Positions 41,911-51,200 of a stretch of 64,000 nt of DNA are shown here, piece by piece. The translations under genes were made by a program, and so were the position numbers. The stretch lies in NCBI GenBank assembly GCA_017519885.1, contig JAFWRO010000030.1, positions 1 through 64,000 on the forward strand. The letters are read 5' to 3'. This DNA comes from Liminaster sp017519885 (GTDB lineage: Bacteria > Bacteroidota > Bacteroidia > Bacteroidales > UBA3663). Numbering within the stretch: position 1 is the first letter of the stretch; the number at the start of each line of letters is the position of its first letter. The notes below the pieces were generated by a model. It saw only the letters and a list, made by a program, of their open reading frames with translations. It did no database searches and was not told the origin of the DNA.

Positions 41911-43506
41911 ATGCGTACCATCGATAAAATAATGTTTATCTCAAGGTCGGTCGTGCTGTTCGTCTTTTGGGCGATGGCGGGACCGAACTATGCCGTATGG
42001 TCCTATCACTATTACTTCGAACCCATCGTCCCGTCGTTCGACAGCATTGCAGCCCGGCTCGACAGCCTCGACCAGCAGCACCAGCTGGGTGAAGCGCAAG
42101 CCAGCAGCATCTTCCTGCTCGACAGCATCTGCTCTCAGCATCCCGATCGGAGGATGCAGGCCCGTCTCCTCTATTGGGAGGTGAAATGCCATCAGTTTAC
42201 GATGGAGTCCGACAGCAGCATCACGAAACTCGAAAGGGCGCTGAGTCTGGCAGGCGACACGGGTTACGACCGCTTGCGCATCGCCTATCAGTTGGCGGGA
42301 AACTACCAGCGCACCAATCGCCTCACCGAAGCCTGGCAACTGCTCACCGACGTGGTGATACCAGGCTTGGAGCAAGTGGGCGACAACATCATGCTGGGCA
42401 ATGCCTATCACCTCTATGCCCTCATCTATCGCGACATCAACGAGGAGGACGATGCGATGAATGCCATCGACAGGAGTGAGGCTTATTTCAGCGATGCAGG
42501 CTACCCCCTGGGCAAGGTATATTTCTTCAAGGCATTGCTTGCCGACGACGATGACCAGGCCTCCGACCTTTACCTCAAGGCAATCGGCGCCGACAGCACC
42601 GATGTAACCATCGTGGCGCAAGCCTACACCAACCTCGCCAACGCATCCATCGAGCGAAACCAGCCCGACAGCGCGCGCTATTGGGTCAACCTTGGCTTGC
42701 GGGCGGTCGAACGCTATCAGCCCGAAAACCATTTGCTGCGTGCGTTTCTGCTGGTCAACGACGCACTGCTCGACTACCAGGCGCAGAACTACGCCAAGGC
42801 TTTGGCCACGCTCACCGAAGTGGAACGCCTGTGCGGCCCGTCGCTGAGCCAATACAATGCAGCTGCCATCTATCGCATCATCTCCGAAACCTACGGGCAG
42901 TTGGGCAATCAGACCGAGGAATTGCGTTATCTGAAACAGTACATCCGCGCACAGGAGAGTCAGCAGCACATCATTACCGAAACACAGGAACTGCGCCAGA
43001 AGGCGCGTGCCGACATCCAGCGCCAGCAGTACGCCATCATCGAACGACTCACTGAAGAGGCGCGTCGGGAGCGTCATCGCACCTGGGGCATCGTCGCGCT
43101 GCTCGTCCTTGTTGTCGTCCTTGCCATTGCTATGCTTTCGCACTACTATCGTAAGCGCAAGCAGCATGAGGCCGAGAACAGCGAATTGCGCAACGTGCTG
43201 CAGCAGGAAGCGGTGGGCGCGCTGGTCAAGAGCGGCATTGCCGACGATGGCGACCGAAGTCGTGCCGAAGAGCGCTTTCTGCAACTTCGTCCTGGCTTTT
43301 TCGCCCGGCTCAAGGAGATCAACCCCGACCTGACGGAGAATGACCTTCGCCTGTGCACCTACATCAGCATCGGAATGAGGGCGAAGGAGATTGCCCAGCA
43401 GCTCAGCGTCACCCCCGATTCGGTCAACACGGCACGCTATCGCCTGCGCAAGAAACTGAACCTCAAGTCGGATGAGAAATTGGATGATTTTCTGCGAAAT
43501 CTTTGA
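41911..43506 (+). CDS. TPR-transmembrane-HTH regulator
   Basis: The 531-residue protein starts with a hydrophobic anchor (MFISRSVVLFVFWAMAG), has TPR-like helical repeats to about residue 350, a coiled-coil stretch (TQELRQKARADIQRQQYAII), a transmembrane helix (WGIVALLVLVVVLAIAMLSH) and a cytoplasmic LuxR/GerE-like helix-turn-helix (NDLRLCTYISIGMRAKEIAQ, VNTARYRLRKKL). This one-component architecture is frequent in Bacteroidetes. It begins 4 bp after the SDR stop and ends 131 bp before an exported-protein gene, its possible target. Confidence 0.8.
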   Translation: MRTIDKIMFISRSVVLFVFWAMAGPNYAVWSYHYYFEPIVPSFDSIAARLDSLDQQHQLGEAQASSIFLLDSICSQHPDRRMQARLLYWEVKCHQFTMESDSSITKLERALSLAGDTGYDRLRIAYQLAGNYQRTNRLTEAWQLLTDVVIPGLEQVGDNIMLGNAYHLYALIYRDINEEDDAMNAIDRSEAYFSDAGYPLGKVYFFKALLADDDDQASDLYLKAIGADSTDVTIVAQAYTNLANASIERNQPDSARYWVNLGLRAVERYQPENHLLRAFLLVNDALLDYQAQNYAKALATLTEVERLCGPSLSQYNAAAIYRIISETYGQLGNQTEELRYLKQYIRAQESQQHIITETQELRQKARADIQRQQYAIIERLTEEARRERHRTWGIVALLVLVVVLAIAMLSHYYRKRKQHEAENSELRNVLQQEAVGALVKSGIADDGDRSRAEERFLQLRPGFFARLKEINPDLTENDLRLCTYISIGMRAKEIAQQLSVTPDSVNTARYRLRKKLNLKSDEKLDDFLRNL

Positions 43507-43525
43507 AAATGGACTTGAAATAAAC

Positions 43526-43598
43526 ATAGACAAATGCTGACAGGTGCACATTTTTGCCCCTATGCATTTGTCTATATTATATAATATGTGTATTTTTG
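43526..43598 (+). promoter_or_regulatory. Promoter with 12-bp inverted repeat overlapping the -33 box
   Basis: ATAGACAAATGC (43526-43537) is repeated inverted at 43564-43575 with a 26-bp spacer. The right arm contains the -33 TTTG (43567-43570), followed after 20 bp by TATTTTTG (43591-43598). The left arm and its flank (CATAGACAAAyGCTrACA) recur at 48.12 kb. This looks like an operator. Confidence 0.6.
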
Positions 43599-43637
43599 CA
43601 GCACATTTTTTGATTTACACAAATTATCGTAACAGAT

Positions 43638-45461
43638 ATGAATCTTTCATCGAAACAACTCTTATCGACGTTTGCCCTCGCAGCCGTATGCTGCCTGGGC
43701 ATACAGGCACAAAACGCCTACCTTGTAGAACATTTCACCCAGGGCATCCCTTCGGAATTTGCCCTCTATGACGTAGATGGGAACGAACCATCGGTCGATA
43801 TGGCGAATCTTGGTTTCGCGGTCGGCACTCCCTGGATCTGCGTGACCGAAGGGGAGGATGACAATGCGGTAGCTGCTTCGACCTCATGGTACAGGAAGGC
43901 AGGCACCAGCAATGACTGGATGGTAACCACTCCCTTCGAGGTAAAGGAAACCTCCGCCGTACTCACATGGCGTGCCCGAGCCACCGATGCCGACTATCGC
44001 GATGGCTACAAGGTATTTCTTTCGACCACAGGCAACACGGTAGCCGACTTCTCTGGGGATCCCGTCTTCAGCGTCTCGAAGGAGAATGTGACGTGGACCG
44101 AACATGAGGTTTCGCTGGCCGACTATGTGGGCAAGACCATTTGGGTGGCTTTCGTCAACACAACCAAGGACCGCTCGATGCTTTATGTCGATGACATTTT
44201 TGCTGGTGTGCCTGCTTGCATTATGCTCAGTAGCGAATTGGAAGATGGTGTAGTGACTCGTTATGGCAACGTGAACATCAGCGGCAAGGTAAATGCCAAG
44301 AAGGCCATCTCGACGTTTACCGTCACGTTGACCTTGGGCGGACAGACCGTGACCGAGACCTTCAATCGCAACCTCAAGGAGGGCGAAGCGGCAGATTTCA
44401 CGCTGAGTGAGCCTATCTATATCGACCGCAATACGCGTACCGATTTCCGGCTCGTTGCCGAAGCCGAGGGCGACCAGACCAGCCTCGAAGGCAAGGTCTG
44501 CTTCATTGCCCAGAAGGTGGTGGCGGAGGAGGTGACCGGCACCTGGTGCGGCTACTGCGTGCGCGGCATCGTGGCAATGGAGCAGATGCGCGAGGAGCAC
44601 CCCGACGACTATATCGGCATCGCTGTCCACTGTGGCAACGGCAACTGGCCCGATGCTATGCAACTTGATCCTACCATCTATCTCGATCTCCTATTCAGCA
44701 ATCTCGGCATGACGGGCTATCCTCATTGCACCGTCAACCGTCAGAAGAAATACACGGGCGATCCGGCAAACATCCCCTATTATTACAATCAGGCGAAGAA
44801 AGAAGCCAAGCCAAAGGCGGGCATCGTGCTCACTGCAGAATATGATGCCGAGCTTGATCAGATAACCACCCACACCAGCACCCTTTTCACCAGCAACGAG
44901 ACGGGTGCCGACTACCGCCAGCTCTACGTGTTGATCGAAAATGCCGTTCATGGTGAGGGCTATGGTTACTATCAGAGCAATTATTATAGCGGCGTGGCTG
45001 GCATGGGTCGTTTCACCGACCTGCCCAACACTGTGCCCGACACGGAGATGACCTATCCCGATGTGGCTCGAGCCATTTACGGCACCTACCACGGCATCAA
45101 GGACATCTACGATGCAACGATTACCGCTGGTGCTGTCACCTATTGCGACTACATCCTTGATAGCATTCCTGCTTCAATCCTCGTGCGTGAGAACTGCGAG
45201 CTTGCCGTGTTGCTGCTTAACAAGAATGGTGTAATCGTGAATGCCGACAAGGTGAATCTAGGCGAGCTCAGTGGATTCAGTGCCATTGAAGAGGTTCGCG
45301 CTGACTGGCAGCCTGCTTATGATGACAAACGTATCTACACCCTCGACGGAAAATGCCTCGGCTCGGTCACCATGATGGACAAACTTCACCAAGGCATCTA
45401 TCTGAAGGTCGAAACCGGAGACGACGGTGTGCGTCGTACTCAAAAGGTCATTGTTCGATAA
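43638..45461 (+). CDS. Exported Omp28/thioredoxin-like protein with T9SS tail
   Basis: After a signal peptide (STFALAAVCCLGIQAQ) the 607-residue protein has a choice-of-anchor/cleaved-adhesin-like domain (residues ~25-195: VEHFTQGIPSEFALYD, WMVTTPF, MLYVDDI). A beta domain follows, then an Omp28 thioredoxin-like domain with an intact CxxC (EEVTGTWCGYCVRGIVAMEQM, about residue 295). The end (RIYTLDGKCLGSVTMMDKLH...QKVIVR) matches T9SS-type C-terminal tails. A surface thiol/disulfide role is possible. It is preceded by a regulated-looking promoter and the TPR-HTH regulator. Confidence 0.72.
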   Translation: MNLSSKQLLSTFALAAVCCLGIQAQNAYLVEHFTQGIPSEFALYDVDGNEPSVDMANLGFAVGTPWICVTEGEDDNAVAASTSWYRKAGTSNDWMVTTPFEVKETSAVLTWRARATDADYRDGYKVFLSTTGNTVADFSGDPVFSVSKENVTWTEHEVSLADYVGKTIWVAFVNTTKDRSMLYVDDIFAGVPACIMLSSELEDGVVTRYGNVNISGKVNAKKAISTFTVTLTLGGQTVTETFNRNLKEGEAADFTLSEPIYIDRNTRTDFRLVAEAEGDQTSLEGKVCFIAQKVVAEEVTGTWCGYCVRGIVAMEQMREEHPDDYIGIAVHCGNGNWPDAMQLDPTIYLDLLFSNLGMTGYPHCTVNRQKKYTGDPANIPYYYNQAKKEAKPKAGIVLTAEYDAELDQITTHTSTLFTSNETGADYRQLYVLIENAVHGEGYGYYQSNYYSGVAGMGRFTDLPNTVPDTEMTYPDVARAIYGTYHGIKDIYDATITAGAVTYCDYILDSIPASILVRENCELAVLLLNKNGVIVNADKVNLGELSGFSAIEEVRADWQPAYDDKRIYTLDGKCLGSVTMMDKLHQGIYLKVETGDDGVRRTQKVIVR

Positions 45462-45480
45462 GGAAAGAGAATCAATTGTA

Positions 45481-45513
45481 AATTATTAATTATTAATTGT
45501 TAATTGTTAATTG
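45481..45513. repeat. AT-rich heptamer repeat overlapping the M6 protease stop
   Basis: Copies of TTAATTG/TTAATTA run from the intergenic gap into the last codons of the minus-strand protease gene, supplying its terminal residues and stop. Confidence 0.75.
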
Positions 45514-48025
45514 AAATCTTTCCATTTCTGATATACAGTCGCCCTGCTTCGGGGCGGCTGATTTTTTGTCCCTGAAGGTTGTAGAGGATGGATTGTTCGT
45601 CCTTGAAAGTAGGTTTGTCGGGATGAATCTCTTCGATTCCCATCGGAGGCATCGAACTGAGCAAATTAACGAAAGCTTCGTTCGACTCATCCGACTGCGC
45701 AGTACCGTTCCAGGCGATGACCGTGTAACCATAACGATGGTCAGTGTCGAGACCTTTCACTGTGTAACTGGTTTCAAGGATGTCGGTGATGGTGTCGATG
45801 CCGATACGTTCGAAGGCATAGTCGGCAGCAATGTCATCGTAGGTGTTTGTGTCGGCTGGAGTTACTTCGATGATGGTGGCATCGGGATGCTCCGAGGTGG
45901 CATCACCGCGCTTGATGATGAGTTCGTCGAGGTATAGGCGTTCCTTGTTAATCGATAAGGTCACCTGGGTGGCATCTGTGCCGCTATGTAAGACGTAGAG
46001 ATACTCCTTGGCTGAGGCTGAGATACGATGCTTGGCGCTGCACGGCCCGGCGCTGATGGTCAAGACGGGCTGTTTGCCGCTGTAGCCGCGTGCCTTGATG
46101 ACCAGGGTGAAGCGTCCGCCCGAGGCCGTCATATCGAGGGCGGGAGTTGTAATGGAACCTGTGGCATTGGGGGCACCTACGCGCACCCATCCGCCAGCTT
46201 GACAGATTCGTTCGCCTGTCCAGCCTGGTGTCGAGGTGTATTCATCCATCTTGGCACTGAGTTCCGTCATGTCAGGGTTCTCGTAACTGCCGGCGCTGAA
46301 CTTCTCGAAATCCTCATACAGCGAGATGGGGCGGGTAGCCAAAATGTCGTAGCGGAATACATTGAGCGAATACGAGGTGGCTTGTATGGCTTCTGTCCAG
46401 TGAGCGGTGAAGGCATTGCTGTGAAGGTCGGTAGCTTCGAGTGCCGAGGGTGTTCCCACCGATTCGCTGCGGAAGTCGAAGGTCACCACACTGTCGCTAC
46501 CCAGTTTGATGTTGGTGACATCGCGGTCGATCCACTGACCATCCCAGGTCTTTGCTGCCGGAACCGAACTACCCGTGAATGCATAGTTTTTGGGCCTGTT
46601 CCAGGAACTGCTGGTTTGTGGATAGAGGTCGAATCGGTCGGAGCTATACGAGCGGTCGTTGTCGGCGGGGACAATGCAGAAGCGAGGATGTTCGCCGTCG
46701 TTGACGACGTTTTGTGCCCATGCAGTCCGCAGGTAATCCACGTGGGTGATCATCATTCCTTGGCTGGGAATGAAACTGTCCCATCCAGTTTTCAGGCGGG
46801 TCTCAAGGAGGAAATACTCGTCAGCATTCGGCGACTGCAGTTTATAGGCGTAGTTGCTTAGCTTGATGTCTTCGAGGTGCAGGCCGAGAGCGGGTTCCTT
46901 TATTTCGTCGAGGTCCATCCATCCCAACGAATAGCGTTCGAGGGCGTTGTAGGCGGCAGGGGTACGGGTCGAATCGTTGTAGCAACCATAGTCCATAATG
47001 TCATAGACTCCTGTCATCATCTGTGTGCCATTGGTAGTGTTGTAGTGGTCGGCAAGACCCAGCACGTGTCCGAACTCGTGGCAGAAGGTGCCGATACCGG
47101 TGGGCTCGACGCCCGTATTTCCGTAGATTTCGCAAGCGCAGGCATAAGTGTCGATGACCTTGTCGTCGAGGGTGAGTTTGATGCCGGACTGAGACAATTC
47201 ATATTTGTGCGGCCAGATGCAGTCTTCCGATGCACCATAGTTCTCTCCATAGCCTGAATAGAGTACAAAGACCATATCGACCTTGCCATCCTCGTCGTAG
47301 TCATACTGCGAGAAGTCTATGTCGAGGTTGGTGTCAGCCTTCATGCAGGCATCACGAATCATCAGTCCCGGTTGCTGGTCGTCGCCAACGTAGTTGTTAC
47401 CTCCATAGTAAGCCATGGTTTGGTTGAGCGAAACAGGTCCAACCACGTCGAAGACAGGGCTGAATTGCCCCATCGACTGGTCTCTGAAATAGTCGCGTGC
47501 CGAACCATATGGAGTTGAAAGGGTGCAGCCTTCTTCGTTCATGATACTCTGGAAGTACTCGACGTCGTTTGTGAACTTTACGTCGGAGAATTCTGCCAGG
47601 ATGATGAGGCCACGGACCTGTCCCTTGGTGGGGAAGGATCCCACTTGTATATCGCCTGGCTCGGCAATACGTTGTGGAGCGCGATTGGCAGGAGTAATAT
47701 CGTTCAATCCGAAGGTTGAGTGAGCTCCGAGGAAGGCTTTTTCTTCGGCTGAACGTTTATCGGAGTCGTGGGCGACAGGCGATGAAGAGATGCACTCGAC
47801 GCGGCCTTCGGAGAGTTGGGCATAGCGTAGCCAACCATCCTTGTCCTGCTTGAGGGGACGTCCGTCAGTTGTCGTGATGAGATGACGACGTTCGTCGCCC
47901 TGCACCAGGATATGGAGGGTCGTGCCATCGGGTTGTATGCGCTTCACTGTGCCCCGGTAAGCTGGAATGGCATAGAGCGCGAGTGACAAGAAGGCAAGAA
48001 GTGTGGTCGAAAGGAACTTCTTCAT
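45500..48025 (-). CDS. M6-family metalloprotease, exported, with T9SS-like tail
   Basis: A zinc protease of the immune inhibitor A type. The 841-residue protein has a signal peptide (FLSTTLLAFLSLALYA), the M6 domain at about 130-420 with zinc motif FCHEFGHVLGLADHY, Met-turn region YDIMDYG, and MGQFSPVFDVVGP. Beta-sandwich domains (choice-of-anchor-like YEDFEKFSAGSYENPD and an FnIII-like part) follow. The tail ILYNLQGQKISRPEAGRLYI is T9SS-like. The final ISINN comes from an AT-rich repeat. Probably secreted or surface-bound. The -7 box TATCTTTG lies at 48057-48064. Confidence 0.86.
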   Translation of the reverse strand: MKKFLSTTLLAFLSLALYAIPAYRGTVKRIQPDGTTLHILVQGDERRHLITTTDGRPLKQDKDGWLRYAQLSEGRVECISSSPVAHDSDKRSAEEKAFLGAHSTFGLNDITPANRAPQRIAEPGDIQVGSFPTKGQVRGLIILAEFSDVKFTNDVEYFQSIMNEEGCTLSTPYGSARDYFRDQSMGQFSPVFDVVGPVSLNQTMAYYGGNNYVGDDQQPGLMIRDACMKADTNLDIDFSQYDYDEDGKVDMVFVLYSGYGENYGASEDCIWPHKYELSQSGIKLTLDDKVIDTYACACEIYGNTGVEPTGIGTFCHEFGHVLGLADHYNTTNGTQMMTGVYDIMDYGCYNDSTRTPAAYNALERYSLGWMDLDEIKEPALGLHLEDIKLSNYAYKLQSPNADEYFLLETRLKTGWDSFIPSQGMMITHVDYLRTAWAQNVVNDGEHPRFCIVPADNDRSYSSDRFDLYPQTSSSWNRPKNYAFTGSSVPAAKTWDGQWIDRDVTNIKLGSDSVVTFDFRSESVGTPSALEATDLHSNAFTAHWTEAIQATSYSLNVFRYDILATRPISLYEDFEKFSAGSYENPDMTELSAKMDEYTSTPGWTGERICQAGGWVRVGAPNATGSITTPALDMTASGGRFTLVIKARGYSGKQPVLTISAGPCSAKHRISASAKEYLYVLHSGTDATQVTLSINKERLYLDELIIKRGDATSEHPDATIIEVTPADTNTYDDIAADYAFERIGIDTITDILETSYTVKGLDTDHRYGYTVIAWNGTAQSDESNEAFVNLLSSMPPMGIEEIHPDKPTFKDEQSILYNLQGQKISRPEAGRLYIRNGKISINN

Positions 48026-48117
48026 ATTTGAAATAGATTAATTGGATTCGTCGCTGCAAAGATACAGATTATTTCTTACAATAATGGTGGAAAATCGTAC
48101 AAATTTGGGCTTTTTAT

Positions 48118-48136
48118 CATAGACAAACGCTAACAA
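48118..48136. promoter_or_regulatory. Second copy of the CATAGACAAAyGCTrACA motif
   Basis: CATAGACAAACGCTAACA lies in the divergent gap between the M6 protease and the 1566-residue gene, about 60 bp before the likely -7 box TATATTTG (48194-48201). It matches the motif at 43525-43542 at all but two bases. Confidence 0.45.
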
Positions 48137-48247
48137 AGGGTATTTTTGTGAGGAAGAATGGTGTGAGAGGGTGGAAGTTTTGAGAAAAATGTTTATATTT
48201 GCGCATAGAAATTCGTCCTATACATTATTAAATTTAAAATTAAATTT

Positions 48248-51200
48248 ATGAAGAATTCCAAACACCTGTTTCTGACCTCTCTTCTTGCTGTGGCAACTGC
48301 TTCTGTCTTTGCCCAGAGTGAAGATGTGCCCACAGCCTATGGTTGGCTTGATTCCGACACATGGGCCGCACAGAACGGCGAGACTTCGCGCCGAGGTCTG
48401 GCGTCCTTCGCCCTCAGTGACCCCACCAACATCACTGTCAGCCGTGAGTTGACCTACAACAACTCGCTTGGCAGCGCTGTCTTCCACGATGGCCTCTGGT
48501 ACTATATGGACTATTACCAGACGGACTATGGTTACGATTCCGGCACCTTCAATTCACTCGACCCCGAAACGGGCGACGTAACGCTCATCGCTGACTATGG
48601 TCGTGCACGTTCGGGCCCGATGTTCGCTTGTATGACTTGGAGTTATGCCGACCAGAAGATGTACGCCCTCAATGGACTCAATGGAGGCGACGGCCTCGTT
48701 TCGGTTGATTTGGAAACGGGCGACGTCAAGAATGAATGTCTCTTTGTCTTTGATGTGCCCGATACGGACCAGATGTCCTCTTTCAACAACACGTTGAAAT
48801 CGCTTGCCATTACCTATGACGGTGATATCTACGGCGTAAGCTATTGGGGCAAGGTCTATAAGGTTAATCCCAATACCGGTGTCTGCAACTTCGTTTCCAA
48901 GCTGAGCTACATCGGCGAAGTAACCAGCTATTCCGGAACTGCCTTGCAGTATCCTCACAATAACTTCTTCTACGATGAGGATCGTGGTCAGTGGTACCTC
49001 TATATGTACACCTATCCTTATCCGAGCGCAGGTTATACTATGCTCTTGAAGGTCGATATCACTACCGGTACTACCGAGCTGGTTGAAAGCAACAAGCTTG
49101 CTGCTCAGTTCGAAGGTCTTTACATTCCTTTCCAGGTGGCTGAGGCTTCGGCTCCCAGCAAGGTTACTGACCTCACTGTTACTCCTGGCGAGAATGGTGC
49201 CCTGCAGGCTACTATCGAGTGGAACAACCCGACGACCACCTTCGGACGCGGTGGTACGCTCATCAGCATCGAATCTGTGGTTGTATATCGCGACGGCGAG
49301 GTCATCAAAACCTTTACCGGAGTGGCTCCTGGCGAACATCTGAGTATGGTGGACGAAGTTCCTGAAAGCCGTTTCTACAGCTATCGCGTACAGTGCTTCA
49401 ACGAGGCAGGTCCTGGCGACCGCAAGGCTGTCAGCGCCTTTATCGGACACGATACTCCAATGGCAGTGACTGAACTCACGGCAACTGCCGATGATAGTGC
49501 CGATCACAAGATCACCGTATCCTGGACAGCGCCCACTACTGGCATCTATGGTGGTTGGATTGACGTCGAGAACCTCTGCTACCGCGTAGTTCGTTCCGAT
49601 GGAGAGACCCTTTACAATGATTTCAAGGAGACTTCTTTCACCGATGCTCCTGCTTCTTTGGCCAACTACAGCTACACTATCACTGCCGTTACTCCCGATG
49701 GAGAGAGCGCTCCTGCAACTTCGAATCCAGTTATCGGTGGTCCTGCTGTATTGCTGCCTCATACCTTCACTTTCAGTGAGGAGGAGTTCCCACTTTGGAC
49801 TGTCTATGACAACAATGGAGACGAAATCGCTTGGCGTCCTACTGGACAATATACCTACAATGCCCTGTATCCAGGCGCTTACGTAGGCTACAGCTATTAC
49901 TATGGTGTGGCTGGTGCCGACTGGCTCATTTCTCCAGCCATCAAGTTCGAGGCCAACAAGCATTACAAGCTCTCGTTCGATGCACGTTCGTATGGCAGTT
50001 CTCCTGAGTGTCTCGCTATTTCGATGGGTAAGTCGAACGACTGGATGGATCAGGATTCCATCGACCAGTTTGACTTTGCATCCACTACACCCATCAAGCT
50101 TCGCACCAACTTGCCTATCCTTACTGAGGAAGGTGAATACCATATCGGATTCTTTGCCCGCAGCTTCTACCAGAATTGGCAGCTCAGCATCGCTAATGCT
50201 ACTATTGAGGAGGATCACGATGGTTCACTCACCGGAACAGTTACCGATGCCACCACAGGAGCCATCATCCCATTGGCTCTTGTAACCCTCACCGCATCTG
50301 ATGGCACAGAGCAACAGATCAACACAAATCCTGAAACGGGTGTTTATACATTCCGCTATGTACCTTCAGGCACTGTCAGCGTGAAGGTAGAGCGTCTTGG
50401 CTATGAGAATGCTCAGGGCGAAGCCACCATTACAGAGTTTGAGCAGACCACGCTTAACATTGTGATGACTGCGCTGCCCACCTACACGCTTTCGGGCACC
50501 GTCGTCGATAAGGTAGGTGATCCTGTCAGCGGCGCTCAGGTGACACTCGAAGGCTACAATGAATATGCCGGCAGTACCGATGCTGAAGGCAAGTTCAGCA
50601 TTGCAGGTATCATGGCAAGCGAGAACTACAATCTCAGCATCACCAGCAACCGTCTGCAGCCTTATCAGGCAGTTCAGCCTATGGTTGCCGATACTGACCT
50701 TGGCACCATCACTCTTGACGACAAGATCCTTGCTCCTGCACAGATTACAGCTCAGCTCAACGAGGCTGGTGTGCCCGAAATCACTTGGAGCAATCCCGTC
50801 AACGACGACGTAACCTTGCGTTATGATGCCAACTTGCTCTACACCTCGTTCGGCACCTCCCAGTCTTCTTCGTATGCTGTCTTCGGCAACATCTTCCGCA
50901 CACCAGGTCTCTATCGTGGCGCACAGTTCTATCTGAGCGAGACAGGCCAGACTGTCTATGGCGTGACCGTCTATGCCTTCGACCTCGATGAGAATGGCCA
51001 GCCTACCCAGAACGTCCTTGCCTCGAAGTACGTCAGCGTGATCCAGGGAGCATGGAACAACATGACCTTCGACCAGCCAGTCGAGGCTCCACGTGGTGCT
51101 TATATCTGCGTTGCCTACTATGGTTTTGTAGGTCTTGGCGCCAGCGAGCCTAACGACAGCTATCCGTTCGTTGAAGGCGTAAGTTGCTACACTGGCGACT

